A stretch of 64,000 nucleotides of DNA, taken from positions 2,108,001-2,172,000 of the forward strand of contig OX352774.1 of assembly GCA_947095535.1 (NCBI GenBank). Reading direction: 5' to 3'. The translations under genes were made by a program, and so were the position numbers. The stretch comes from Poecilobothrus nobilitatus. Its lineage: Eukaryota > Arthropoda > Insecta > Diptera > Dolichopodidae. Below are positions 11,151 to 22,785 of this stretch, in pieces. Numbering within the stretch: the first letter of the stretch is position 1; each line of letters begins with the position of its first letter. Under the pieces are notes generated by a model. It saw nothing but the letters and a program-made list of their open reading frames with translations. It ran no database searches and was not told where the DNA came from.

Positions 11151-11343
11151 GGGGGCCTGGGTGGCCTAGTGGGTAAGAGTGTATAAAATACCCTGTAAAC
11201 ACCGAGGGAGTGTGGGTTCGAATCCCACACACGTCGTAAGAGTTATTCCTCCTTACGACATTTACAGCCACGCCTGAACAGGAAAGGCTGCGTAATATCC
11301 TATCCAGATTTATGTGGCAGAGAAATGCATTAAAAAAAAAACA
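11151..11343 (+). repeat. tRNA-derived SINE, copy 1
   Basis: Starts GGGGGCCTGG with an A-box-like GTGGCCTAGTGGG (11161-11173) and a perfect B box GGGTTCGAATCCC (11214-11226), as in a tRNA-type pol III promoter. It is followed by a hairpin GTCGTAAG (11233-11240) / CTTACGAC (11252-11259), an unrelated body, and an A tail at 11332-11340. The tRNA part cannot fold as a good tRNA because the anticodon region is expanded (ATAAAATACCCTGTAAACACC). A second copy is at 37225-37340. Confidence 0.75.
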
Positions 11344-11611
11344 TTAAATAATTTTAAGTGACAAAAAATAAAAAACTTAATAAAAAAAAGTGCACTTGTT
11401 TAATCTTAATAATTTTAGAAAACATAAGTAAAAAATAAGCTAACATAAAAACTATTTTTTTTGTTTTTTTTCTTAATTAAAGAAGTGTTGTCACTTCGAA
11501 GGTCTGAGAAAAAAAATCTGGTCTACGTACTTTAATTATGAAAGTTCTTTAAATTGTATTAAATCAAAACATTTGGTTTCACCTAGAGGAAAAAATTCGT
11601 TAATTTTTCAC

Positions 11612-11848
11612 TTAAAATGGTTGATGGTAGCCTATATTCAGACATAACGTACCATATAAAAACACGGTACGGTATCGGTACGTCGTCGTTGATGTCGTTG
11701 TCGGTATAGTGTGAATATATTCTTAAATTATAAGTAATGCATAATATAAATCGAAAATGCACAATATAAATAGAAATCACGTTGTCGTGACGATACGTCG
11801 TCATCATGGCGTCGTCACGTGCCGTTGTAGTGGGAATCAACCTTAAAA
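11612..11848. mobile_element. CpG-dense MITE-like element
   Basis: Weakly inverted ends: AAAATGGTTGAT on the left, and on the right the inverse of TTTAAGGTTGATTCCCACTA. Two subterminal direct copies of a CG-rich block sit at about 11675-11715 (TACGTCGTCGTTGATGTCG) and 11785-11835 (TACGTCGTCATCATGGCGTC). The CpG density is far above the neighbourhood. No ORF. Confidence 0.4.
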
Positions 11849-11887
11849 GAGCTGAGGCAGAAATAGACTCAAGTGTAAGAATCGCAT

Positions 11888-12535
11888 CATCCGCCCGTCC
11901 GCATGATAACTCAAAAAAAAAGGAGCTAGGATTCTAAAATTTTTACGTTACTTTTGTAATATTGTTAGTTTCACTTATAAATTCAGGAAGGTCGGCGCGT
12001 GCTAGTAACTGCCATACAAATCTTTCTTTATATGAAAATAACTCAGTGTCTGTTTATCTGAAATTTTCTGAAAAGATTTCAAGTTGCATGCCAACAACTT
12101 CTATAAAATTTGGTTGGTCTAGACCAACTTGTTTAGGAGATTCATGTAACTGCCATCAACTTCGTTATTTAAATAAGCATATTTTATATCCTCATAACTT
12201 GGCACCTAATACAGTTATACATTTAAAATTTTCCAAAAAATGATCAAGTTTAATCATAATAACTAATATGAAGTTTGGTTGCTTTAGCCCAACAGGTTCA
12301 GAGAGCTTTCATATCTTGGAACTTAATTAAGCAAGGTTTTAAAAATATTTTGCTATACAGCTTCTTCTTTTAAATTAAAATAACTCAGTGTCTATTGAAG
12401 CTAGGTATCTGAATTTTGTGAAAAGATGACAATTTGCATGTCAACAACTTCTGTAAAATTTGGTTCTGCTAAAGCAGGAGGGTCAAGTAGCGGTTTCCTA
12501 GGGTTGGCACAGTTTATTCTACACTCTTACTCGTT
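11888..12535 (-). repeat. R1 repeat family, copy b (minus strand)
   Basis: Read on the minus strand it begins GAGTAAGAGTGTAGAATAAA, then CTGTGCCAACCCTAGGAA, as copy d at 23612 does. It continues with units containing TTTTACAGAAGTTGTTG and AACTCAGTG-type words and ends at GAGTTATCATGCGGACGG. The far 3' segment seen in copies d and f is missing. Confidence 0.6.
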
Positions 12536-12540
12536 TTATT

Positions 12541-12660
12541 TAAAGTTGCGATTATTATTCTTATTATTATTATTGTTATTATTATTATTATTACTATTAT
12601 AAATTATAATTATTTTTGTTATTAAATATTGTTATTATAACTATTATTTTGTAATTTATA
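12541..12660. repeat. (TTA)n microsatellite
   Basis: Interrupted ATT/TTA trinucleotide array at the 5' boundary of R1 copy b; such arrays often sit at insertion edges. Confidence 0.7.
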
Positions 12661-12689
12661 TGTTGTTCCAGATGTCGCATCCCATTAGC

Positions 12690-13350
12690 GTTTCCTTCAT
12701 CTTTTGAGGAGCACCTTTGATTTATCACCTTTAGATCACTTTGGGAAGCTGTTCGGCGCAGAAGCTACATACTGGTCGATCCGCCTGATTGTAGCGATAT
12801 GCGTGTGCGGCCAAGGTGGTTCCCAACCTTATCTTCGCCAGTTTTACATCGGTTTTTCTATTACTTAATTTTGCTAAATTGTGGTGTGCTAGTGATGAGA
12901 ATATTATTGTCGGAGTATGTGATTGAAGTTATCCCAGTTTCTTTGTTTATTTTTTGCATTATAATTAGTGATATCACTCCATTTGATTTTGCCATTGATT
13001 TTGTGGATGTGCTTTTTAAATAGGTGAGCTCATGGTTATATTCACCTCTCCATATTTCGTTACCAAATATAAGGGTATGTCCGGAGATATCCATATTTTC
13101 TGTCAGTTATAAGTACAGGGCTATAAGTACTGCTTCCAGCTCCCCATTATAGGCTGAGCTTTTCTAGACATCTTTTATATGTGACTTTGTTAATAATCAC
13201 CGCGAAACCTACACCTTTTCTATCCTTCAGACGTCTGTGTAAATTTCGTAACTCAAGGGGAATTTAATTTTGATTTCTTGGAAGAGAGATCTGTAAATTT
13301 GTGATGTAGTTGCGGTTTTATTGTGTTGGGCTTCATCTATTACTATAGTT
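12690..13350 (-). pseudogene. LINE RNase H and C-terminal fragment
   Basis: Minus strand, broken in several frames. From the right: SQIYRSLFQEIKIKFP, YEIYTDV followed by a stop, then KDRKGVGFAVIINK (about 13190-13260). This resembles the first catalytic block of LINE-type RNase H (YTDGSK...GVGFAV). YNGELEAVLIALYL (about 13110-13155) matches the second block, with the conserved Glu. Downstream, QADRPVCSFCAEQLPK (12735-12785) resembles the C-terminal zinc-knuckle region of I/R1/Jockey-type LINEs. The central part does not translate well. Inactive remnant. Confidence 0.6.
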
Positions 13351-14394
13351 TTGAATCTTGGTTTATATCTGTTTTTTGTGATTTGTATATAAAACATTTT
13401 TCGGTGCGAAGGGTGGTTAGAATTATTAACATATACAGTTATAGTTACGATAGCGAAGCTGATTAGGACGCGAATTTTTTAATATATTATTAAAAAATAT
13501 AAAAAAAATGTTGCTTTTATTAGTTTTTCCATTAAGTTTAGCATTTTTTTTCGACCACCTTTGACCGTCACCACCAACAAATTACAAGTATCTGAACGTT
13601 ATTAAATACAAATATTCGATTTAATACAAATGTTCGATTTGCAGCAACCACTGCGAGTCAAAACGTATTCAATAAGTTTTGATTACAACCGCCGTACCGA
13701 GAGAAAATGGCCAAGCAGAACAGACCGCTTTATTATAGCAGCATTCGCAAAATGTTAATTAAAACTGCACTTATGAAAGTTATAAAAAGTTATGAAAAAT
13801 GGCCAATATGAAGCCATATCGTTCGGTTAACATGATGGTCCGTCATCGTGAATTTGACAACTACATCAGCAAATTCAATGAATTTATGAGTTCACGATTT
13901 CTCTGATACTTGTAGCCAAATATCTTTTGAGATAGAAGATTTGCAGGATGACCTAGTTGTAGGATCAAATTAATATGCAATATAAAACTTTATTTTATAT
14001 AAACTTTCATTACTTAAATTAATAAAAACATTAAAAACATTAAATCACTCAGTACCTAGTGTTCTTAAAATTCTTAAAACTTTTATTACAGTTTATTAAA
14101 TTAATGATTTGTACCTACTCTTTTTATTTTGTGCTTTGAGATTTTTTAAAAATGTAGGTACAGTTTATTTCCCAAATATTGATTTTAATTTTTATATAAA
14201 AAAAATTAAAAAGTAAGTTTAAGTAAAGTTATGAAGTGGGAAGATTTTGATAAATAAAAATTTGTTAAAGTGAAGTTGTCGTAAAGAATATTAAAAGAAA
14301 GAGAAGAAAAATAAAAGAAAAAAATAAATTAGATACATATGTACTTAGTTTTATTCAATTTAAATTCCAATAATTTACATACATAATGTATATC
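13351..14394. other. AT-rich stretch, possible transposon debris
   Basis: A slightly GC-richer island at 13560-13970 gives the short frames MKPYRSVNMMVRHREFDNYI and EIEDLQDDLVVGSN on the plus strand, separated by stops. They are suggestive of an old hAT or retroelement coding region but too short to assign. The rest is low complexity. Confidence 0.3.
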
Positions 14395-14880
14395 TACAAA
14401 TGCAAATTATATTACTTTATTATCAAATAATACAAGCGACTTAAACAAGTTATATTTCTGTAAATTTCGAAGTTATAGAGCCGCACCCAAACCCGGTGCA
14501 CCCAAATTTTACAGAAATTGTTGCCATTTAACATGATTACGTCCAAAACCAATAAAGATAGAACCTTTGTTACAAGAGTGTTCTGTAATATTTCCTCTAT
14601 GTTTCTAAAATTTGAGATGAATTGGAGTGACGGTTCTGATAGCTGACACAGACCTAACAAGCATATATTCGAAATTAATAAAGATAGAAACTTGAAATTT
14701 TGTACAAGGATGCCATGTCTCTTTTACGTTCCTGAAATTCGAGTTGAATAATAACGGAAAGGGAGACGGTTCAAGCAGCTGTCAAAAAACTTATGGATTT
14801 TTAATATAATTGGAATGTAGGTGTAGGTTATTAATAAGTCGGTTGCATCGACTTACTGTTGCATTTACTTATTTTTTTCT
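14395..14880 (-). repeat. R1 repeat family, copy c (minus strand, truncated)
   Basis: On the minus strand it begins with the same hairpin as copy a (TAAGTCG / CGACTTA, 14835-14841 and 14849-14855), then TTATTAATAACCTACACCTA, and runs through units with TCTATCTTTATTGGTTTTGG words. It lacks the GGAC-rich 3' segment. The 82-codon minus-strand ORF at 14412-14660 is an artefact of these units. Confidence 0.6.
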
Positions 14881-17800
14881 AATATAGTCTCTTTTTCTTT
14901 TATATGAATATGTTCCCTTTTGCTTTTTTTAGTCAAATGTACTCTTTTTTAGATTTTTCCATATGGGATCCCTATATATATGGAATAAAAAAAAACTTTA
15001 GTTTTTTAAGGATTATAGAACAAAGTAGTAATGAATTTGGAGTTATTCAATTTTTTGTTTCTTTGTCCCTTTTAAAAAATTAAATTTAATTTTAAACGTA
15101 TTATTTTTTCTTATAACATCTAACTTGGTAAACTATGTATTTTTAATATTTTATAATGCGTCTTCTACCACCTCTTACCAAACAATTTTCTATTAAAAAA
15201 AGTCACTCAACAATTTTTATCCAATTAAATAAAAAAGAGCTATAATATGTATATAGTATAAAATTGTTTATTTAAATATACATAGATATGCATTTATATG
15301 ATAAAATTTTTTTTTTTATGAAATCACGATTTAAAGCACGCGCCTAATAATTCGGCTTGATATTAAAACTTCATCTCTTCCTCTTGATTTCATTTATATT
15401 AGTAAATTATTGTTGCTTTTTTTTTTTTATTTATATTCTAAAGCGCAATGAAATTCTTAATCTATATATTAATATTGTGATACCTTCAAAAGGCCAATCG
15501 TGAGTAGTTATTTTTTATATAGTTTTACTTTGTTTTTTTTTCTTTCTTGTAAATATTAAGAGTATTTAGTTTAAAAGAAGTTCGTTTCTTTATTAGAAAA
15601 ATAAAAACTAATAAAATATAACAAAAAAAGATTTGCTTCCTGAAAGAGGAGGTCACTGAGATAAAATTCCTTTTCAAATTATGGGGTCTTTGCATATAAT
15701 CAGTAATAAAAGATAATAAACTTAAAGAGAAATAATGGTTTTTACTATAACCAATTTTTTTTGTAAAAAGAAAAATGGATTGAAAAAAAATATAAAAAAA
15801 CAACTTTGACTATTTCAAAATAAATATTACACTACCACAGTTTTTTATAAAAATTGTTTTTAATATTTTTTATTTGTGTTGATCTGTTAATGTTTAGAAA
15901 GTTTATAGATTACTTTGAATTTCTATTTGTGGAATATAAAACATCGGTATTGGCTGGGATACTTATGTATTACCAGGTATTACTTTTTAAATTTTTTTTT
16001 AATAAATTCGTATTTCATAATATTAGAACACATGTTTTCTTAAGTCTAAGATAATTACTAAAAAAAAATACAACATTTTTATAATTTTTTCTAAAGTTAT
16101 TTAATTTGCTTTATTATTGACTTTATATCTAATACAAAAAAAAAAATTAATTAAAATTTTTGCTCGGATATAGTGAAAATAATAAAATATTGGAAATTGA
16201 AATTCTCCGAAATTATTCTTTCGGGATTTTTCTGGGTTTAATTTTTTCTAGTTTCTTCTAAAAATGTAAAAATTTAAACTAAAGTTCATTGAAACATAAA
16301 TTATAAAAAATTCTTTTAAAGTTTTTGCTATATCACCTTGTTGTTCTAATATGTGTACATATATGTAAAATAAATAATTGGGAAGGATTTTAGAGTTGGT
16401 ATACAAAATCAAAATTTCTTTACTTTATTTAGCGAGGTTTGGGAGCGATAGCCCCTACTATTTTAAATGCCTTGTTGTTTAAATACAATAATTATAGGAG
16501 GCTTCAAAGTTGGTTACAAGTTCAGAGTTGATTCTTTTTCCCGTATATTTATATACATTTTTTACTTTAACTAAAACATTTTTACTTTAAGTGAAGATTT
16601 ATTTTTTTATTTTGGACTACTCCGGAATTTCAAGTTCCGGGATTTTGAAACGGGGGTTTCACGTTCCAGGATGTCTATCCCAACCCAGAAAATAACAGTT
16701 ATTGTAAAAAATATTTTAAGTATATAAAAAACCATAACAATATATTACATATTTTTATGACATCCTTATTTAGTTTTTTTTTGATTGCTAATTGTTTAAC
16801 TCTCAGCAGTTGTTAGACTAATAGACATGTCTTCACCATTGGTACATGTTAGAGTTAAGATAAATGTTAGAGAATTAAATGTTGGGAATAAAAGTAATCT
16901 TATTATTAGAATTGATCAAAATTAATTCGTATTCAACCGCTAGGATACAAGACAGTACAAGAATCAAGAACTTTAACATATATAAGTAGAATTGCTTAAA
17001 TCGATAAAATTATTTCATTGTTTATAAAAGCTATAAGTTATCATGGAAATTATTTGTTTATATTTTGATATTTTAAAAGAAGCCAAAGTAAGTATATTAT
17101 TAAAAGTTAAAGTTTTCAGATACTAAAGAAGCCATTAATAGGTTTTGATTTTAATTTTAAATTAAAATTGCAATGAAAATGATATGCCAGGGTACTGTAC
17201 ATACATACATACATATACATTTTTATATCAAATTAGGTTTAGCTTCCTACTTCAGTTTTAAATAATTTTTAAGAAAATAGAGGATATGTTAATAAAAGCA
17301 ATACATATGTATGTAATACATTGATGAGATTCTTAGAAAAAGATTTCATTTATGTACATAGGTATAAGAAGAAAACATAAGGGACAAAAATGAAATTCAA
17401 AATAAAATGATAAATTTGTTAATTCATGTATATATATGAATGTTGATATGTAAGGAATTTGCAAACAAAAGATATTCAGTTGTTTTATGAATTTTGTTTT
17501 TTTTTTTATTTTTTTATATTTTGAAATAATTTAATTGTTATTAGGTATACATACATACATACTTACATATATTTTTTTAAATATAAAATTAATCATAAAA
17601 CATAAAAATACGTTTGTGTGGGGTCACAAGGAGCGTTTAAGTATCAAGTAAGGCTATTTTCTAAAATTAAAATAAAGTTGCATTAGATTGTTCTATTTTT
17701 AGCTTAGTATTATTTAGGAAGGAGATAAAATATTATCCAGTTAAAGTTCAATTTAGTTTTATTAAAAGAAATAAACTTTGATTATAATGAATCATACATA

Positions 17801-18281
17801 TGTACATATGTACGTACAGCAAATATACATATATGTATGTATTTGAATCAAAGTGGGAGGTCGTACGAATTCATGGTTTATTATAAATTTAAGTTTAAAG
17901 ATATTTTTTAATTTCTTGTTTGACTTCCTGTACTGCAATAAAAATTTCTAAAAATATTCAAATAAATTGAATAATGGAAATTGATGGTCACTTTGTATTT
18001 TAGTTATTATTATCAGTTAATATTTATTTGTACATACATAAGTAAGTATATTTTGCAGCAATCAACCATTTTGTTTGCTTGAGTTCATAATTCATATTTC
18101 TGAGAGTGTTTGCAAAAAAAGTTTGTTTCTATTTGCATAAGTTTATTTGGAGTTATTATAACTTGTAAAGGGTTCAAGCATTTTGTAGATTATAAAAATT
18201 TACAAGTTATTTTAACTTTATTATACATATTTGTGTGTATATATATATACATACCTAGGTACATATATATAAGTATTATTT
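14881..18281. other. Long AT-rich stretch, no gene seen
   Basis: Mostly poly-A/T and TACATA/TATGTA tracts (for example 17199-17222, 17547-17570, 17797-17843). Short ORFs are hydrophobic, low-complexity shadows. Confidence 0.4.
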
Positions 18282-18842
18282 CCCAGTAGAAAATCGGACT
18301 AGTTCCGCACTATAGTTAAGAACTGATTACGGAGAATTAGTAAACGCATTACCTAACCTATTGCCATAATGTATGTATGTAAATTTAGCATTACATTTTA
18401 CACACGGTGTCTTTGGCGGAAATCAATCACCTCCGCTGAAGCATTACCTAGAATTAGGTACTGAACTGAACAAGTTCCCGGTAATGAGTTAGGTAATGAG
18501 TTTGATAAAAAAATATGTACCTATCTATGTACTTATTTAGATATTATTTACTTTTATTTATTGTATTGTATTATTTATACTAGAAACAATTATGTATTAT
18601 AATATTAAAATTTATACCTATGCATACATATATGTACATACATTCATACATATATACATACATTCATGCATACATATATTAAACAGTAATATTCGCTTTT
18701 TTTAGTAGGTTTTAACTGAAATATGTACAAAGTTATATCAGTTCTAAAACTGGTTACCAAAGATTAGTTATATATTATATGTATGTATGTAGGTAGATAG
18801 AAATATTTATTTAAAGCACGAATTCTCCGATTTTTTACTGGG
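18282..18842. mobile_element. 561-bp MITE with 17-bp TIRs
   Basis: CCCAGTAGAAAATCGGA (18282-18298) is inverted at 18826-18842 with one mismatch. The interior has further short palindromes around GGTAATG/CATTACC (18340-18500) and no ORF. A target duplication could not be fixed, so the superfamily is open. Confidence 0.6.
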
Positions 18843-20011
18843 TTGATTTATTTTTTGTAATAAATTGGAATACCTGTGCATACTTACAAACATACATACA
18901 CATAAATGTACATACATATGTACATGTATATTTATTTAATTTTTTTTCATTTGGATTAATTCATAAGTAAGTATAAGTATGTGTCTAATTTCGTAATATC
19001 GTAATATGTAAGTTAGAAAACTTATCCCTAGTAGATAAGATAGCTACATAACCTACCAATATTTTAAAATTATTCGTAAAATCACGCAAATTGAAAATTT
19101 GTCATTCTTTTTTTCTTTATCATTTAATTGAAAAATTTTACATGAAAATGAAAAAATTTATATACATATGTACATAGGTACATACATAATGTATGTACAT
19201 AACTGACATGTAGCCATACATATTCATATGTATGTATGTATGCATATACTTTACATTACATAAATAATCTTCATGCTCAAGTTCGTATTATAAAGTAATA
19301 AATAAAATCCTAATAAATAAAACATTCATAGAAATGTTAAAAATTGAATATCAAGAACAAAAAAATTAAGAATTTCAAAGAAAAAAATGTCAATTATATT
19401 GTAATAAAAATGGACAATTGACAAATTGTCATGAAAAGTCAGACTGTATTTAGTAATATATACATATGTACATAATATAATATATGTATGTATTTACAAT
19501 TTACATACATACATATGTAGGTATTACAATATAATCTATTGACGCTAAAAATAAAAGAACCACAATATTATGCAATATACCTATAACCTATGTAGGTATG
19601 TACTTATTATCTATTCTCCTTTTGAGGTTAAAGATATTTTAGTAATTTTTTATAAATAAAAATTGAAAGGTTTAAAACTTACAAAAATCTAATTAAATTA
19701 TAAAGATCGATGCATAAAAATCGTCGAATGACATCCAATTTTCACTGTTTGACAATTGACAATTTCGTAATAAATCTCTACCAAGTCTTAAGTTTTAATT
19801 TTAGCTGACGTTTTGTTATATTGAAAGTTGAAACAATAAAATATAAATATATACATACATATGTATGTATATAATACTTATATATATGGGATCGGGTTTT
19901 TTATATTGAAACAATAAAATATAAATATGTACATACATAATATGTATGGATGCACTTATATATATGGGATCGGAATGACGCTAAGCACATACATATATAT
20001 GTTACTCAGTG
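18843..20011. repeat. AT-rich stretch with TACA/TATG palindromic tracts
   Basis: Dense alternation of TACATACATA and TATGTATGTA (18885-18930, 19161-19250, 19452-19522, 19845-19875), able to form local hairpins. Two near-copies of AATAAAATATAAATAT...TATATATATGGGATCGG occur at 19833-19894 and 19907-19972. No gene. Confidence 0.5.
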
Positions 20012-20334
20012 CAGTGCTCTTGCGATAATTTGAACACGCGATAACTTAAACACCCTAAATTTTATATTAAGTTTTGATATAAAAATTTGAGCATTATATT
20101 TTTTTGGATTTCAATAATTTGAACAGAACGTTATTTTTTATTTTCTAAGTTCGGAAAAGTACCAAAATTGTTTTTTATTTATATTTTTAGCTGTAAAAAT
20201 ATGTTAGTACATAATATGTGTATTTGCATTTGATATCTACATATCATGTGCAATGTCCAATGTGCATTTGCATTTCCTTCTAAAACAATAAATGATAACG
20301 AAGCTGTAAAACATTTCAATAAAATAATTTTATG

Positions 20335-20410
20335 GATCTGACCAATGGTGCAGTGCGTAAGCCACCGGCCTTTCAGGCGAAAGGTCTCGGGCTCAAACGC
20401 TGGTCAGATC
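20335..20410 (+). repeat. tRNA-like sequence (Glu-like) inside the pogo-like remnant
   Basis: GATCTGACC (20335-20343) pairs perfectly with GGTCAGATC (20402-20410), like an acceptor stem. TGGT/GCCA can form a D stem, CCTTTCAGG resembles a Glu TTC anticodon loop, and GGGCTCAAACGC is a weak B box. The anticodon and T stems pair poorly, so this is a tRNA pseudogene or SINE head rather than a working tRNA. Confidence 0.4.
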
Positions 20411-20484
20411 AAAAATAATATATAACATATAATAAAATAATGTAAAAATATTAAATATAATTATAATTGAATACTTGCACCGAG

Positions 20485-20640
20485 ATGGTCGAGATGGCCC
20501 AGAAAATTTTATGGGCTGGTGAAAATAAATGCAATATTTCTGAAATTTTAGTTTTTCAAGAACTATGAGATAATACAGTAAAAAACATGCTAACGAAAAC
20601 AGCCCAGTCTAAAATTTCAACTTTCTTTAAACGAAATTAA
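20485..20640 (+). pseudogene. pogo-like transposase N-terminal fragment
   Basis: 52-codon frame with one internal TGA. The segment CNISEILVFQEL, stop, DNTVKNMLTK looks like a helix-turn-helix recognition region of pogo/CENP-B-type transposases. It ends in STFFKRN and a stop. Too short to be functional. Confidence 0.5.
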
Positions 20641-20870
20641 GCTGATATATGCTTATAATACAAAAAAATATTTTCTATTTTTTTTATTTTGTTTTAGATT
20701 TTTGATATCGAATTTATATATTTTTTGATTTTGTTAAATCAAATTTTTGTTAATGTTATGCGTTAACTCTTTGATTTCCTTATAAATATTTAACTATGCA
20801 ATAACTAGAACTTTTGGATATCTTGAACAGCCTTGCTTTTTTAACAGTTCAAGTTATCACGAGAGCACTG

Positions 20871-22743
20871 TATAAATAAATGCATATAGAATTATATGTA
20901 TATAAATTTAAATATTTTAGTACGTACACACATACATTTGAATGCATGTACCTTTATTCTCTATTGTTGTAGCATAGGTAGACAACATAACAAAAAAATT
21001 TCAGCCAGTTTTTGAGTAACAGTTTTTTTTACATTATTTAGTTTCTCCCGCAAATATTCCCGCTAAAAGAAACTTTCTCGTTTTTTATATTTTTTTTTAT
21101 AGAAATCAAAATAAAATAAAAAGTGGAGTAGTTAGTCAGAAATGTCTGTAATAAAAACAATAAATAAATGTGTCTAAATAATATAAATAATATAAAATAT
21201 CTAAAAAATAAATAAATTTGTATAAATATTATAAAAAATATAGAGATATAGAAGTGATTATTAATAAATAGTAATATAGTGGAACAATGTTTAAAATTTA
21301 TTATGGTTTTTTTGTAAAGGAGTGTTCTTATACATATAGAAAATGTAAAAACAACTCTTTTAACATGTTTCCCAAAAACATAATTTTAAAAAATAAGTGG
21401 ATTTTTAATATTAGAAGCTTAAATAAACAATCTAATTTATTTTCAATCATACATAATTATTTTTTTTCATTATTTCTCTTACCTATTATTTGATTTATTA
21501 TTCTAATCTATACTTTTATTTTTATATTTTTTATTATCAATATCAATACATTTTTATTCCTGCTTCTGATGCTGGTACTACTTACTTACTAACTAAATAA
21601 ATGCAAGTACTGTGAGCCGTACATATTTGATTTTAGAAGAAAGAAACTGTTCTATATGCTTAAAGCATAAATTGTACAAAATCTAAACAGCTGTTTTTGC
21701 ATTAGAGTAAAACATATGTTAATTTTTGGCTGAAAATTTTTAAATAGGAAACACATTAGAGTGAAAGAGAAGCTGCCATTTGCCAAACTATATTTTATTA
21801 TATCTATGGTTTGTAGTATGTTTATCCACACATGCCTATACATATATACATATAATAATGTACATAGCACATACTTACATTTACATAACATGCCAATATT
21901 TTATTTTACATTTGATAGCCATACGTAATACGTATGTAGTATGTACACATTATACCCATTATACACATTATACGAATGATATATGTTATATCACACTTCC
22001 CACACAACTAACAAAAGCTGTGATTTGGCTATAATTTGGTCAGTTGTAGTTATATGTACATGCATACATACCTACATATTACTATAACCACATATAGGTA
22101 TATGTATCTATTCTAATTTTATTTTTATGGCGATATCAGAGTTGATATTTTACATTTAATCATGTATGTGTTTTGGAAAAATTACACTGAGATTTATTTA
22201 AAATAGCAGTATTTAAAATTAAACAAGTAATGAAAACACTAAACTGTGGGTTTTCAAAGAAGCACATTTCCAAAATTAAAAATTTTTCCATAATAAGTTT
22301 TGGGTAAAAGTGTATGTATGTATGTGTGAAGTAGTTATGTATATTGAATAAAATAAATTTAAATAAAAATTGAAAAAAATCTTTTGTTAGAAAAAATTGG
22401 CAAAAATCAAGTCACACAGATCACAGTTTGAAAAACCTTATTAGAACTTCTATTATAGCAATTTAAATATGGAGCTTATTTGAACTTTGGAGGACTGTTG
22501 TAGCTGCGTAAATAATATATTTTGTACATAGATACAGATCCATATATAAAATTTAAACTGATCTAAAACATTTTGTACATATATATGTATGTATACATGT
22601 ATATTAATTTTGAAATATATCTATTATGAATCACGTACATAGGCATATGTATCTATTTTTAGTCAATAACATTTAGAGGAATAGAAAATTGTTGGCTTAA
22701 ACCACTACCTACAATAAGTGCCCAAGCAATGAGGCTGAAAGAG
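20871..22743. other. AT-rich stretch with a partial MITE copy
   Basis: No gene seen. 21690-21790 on the minus strand matches the left end of the MITE at 2463 (TCTCTTTCACTCTAATGT, AACATATG, CAGCTG). Otherwise TACATA tracts and low complexity. Confidence 0.45.
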
Positions 22744-22785
22744 GAAAGCTCTATAATAGTAGGGCTACTTTTATATAGAGCTTTC
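22744..22785. other. Perfect 12-bp hairpin
   Basis: GAAAGCTCTATA (22744-22755) pairs with TATAGAGCTTTC (22774-22785) around an 18-nt loop containing AGTAGGGCTACTT, itself palindromic. The word TAGTAGCCCT recurs at about 22817. Not followed by a recognisable RNA gene. Confidence 0.6.

Larger units (their letters stand above)
20012..20870 (+). mobile_element. pogo/Tigger-like DNA transposon remnant
   Basis: Terminal inverted repeats: CAGTGCTCTTGCGATAATTT at 20012 and the inverse of CAGTGCTCTCGTGATAACTT ending at 20870, with 3 mismatches over 24 bp. The right end is followed by TA, the expected target; the left flank is TG. The plus-strand frame 20485-20640 contains NKCNISEI and, after one stop, DNTVKNMLTK, resembling the N-terminal helix-turn-helix of pogo-type transposases. 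The DDE domain is gone. A tRNA-like unit (20335-20410) lies inside. Confidence 0.65.

Noticed and set aside
12799..13023. Plus-strand ORF and overlapping minus ORF 12861-13094
   Set aside because: They overlap the LINE RNase H relic; neither gives a recognisable domain in its own frame.
13560..13970. Possible hAT or retroelement coding island
   Set aside because: Only 15-30-residue frames between stops; not enough to assign, so kept only as a remark.
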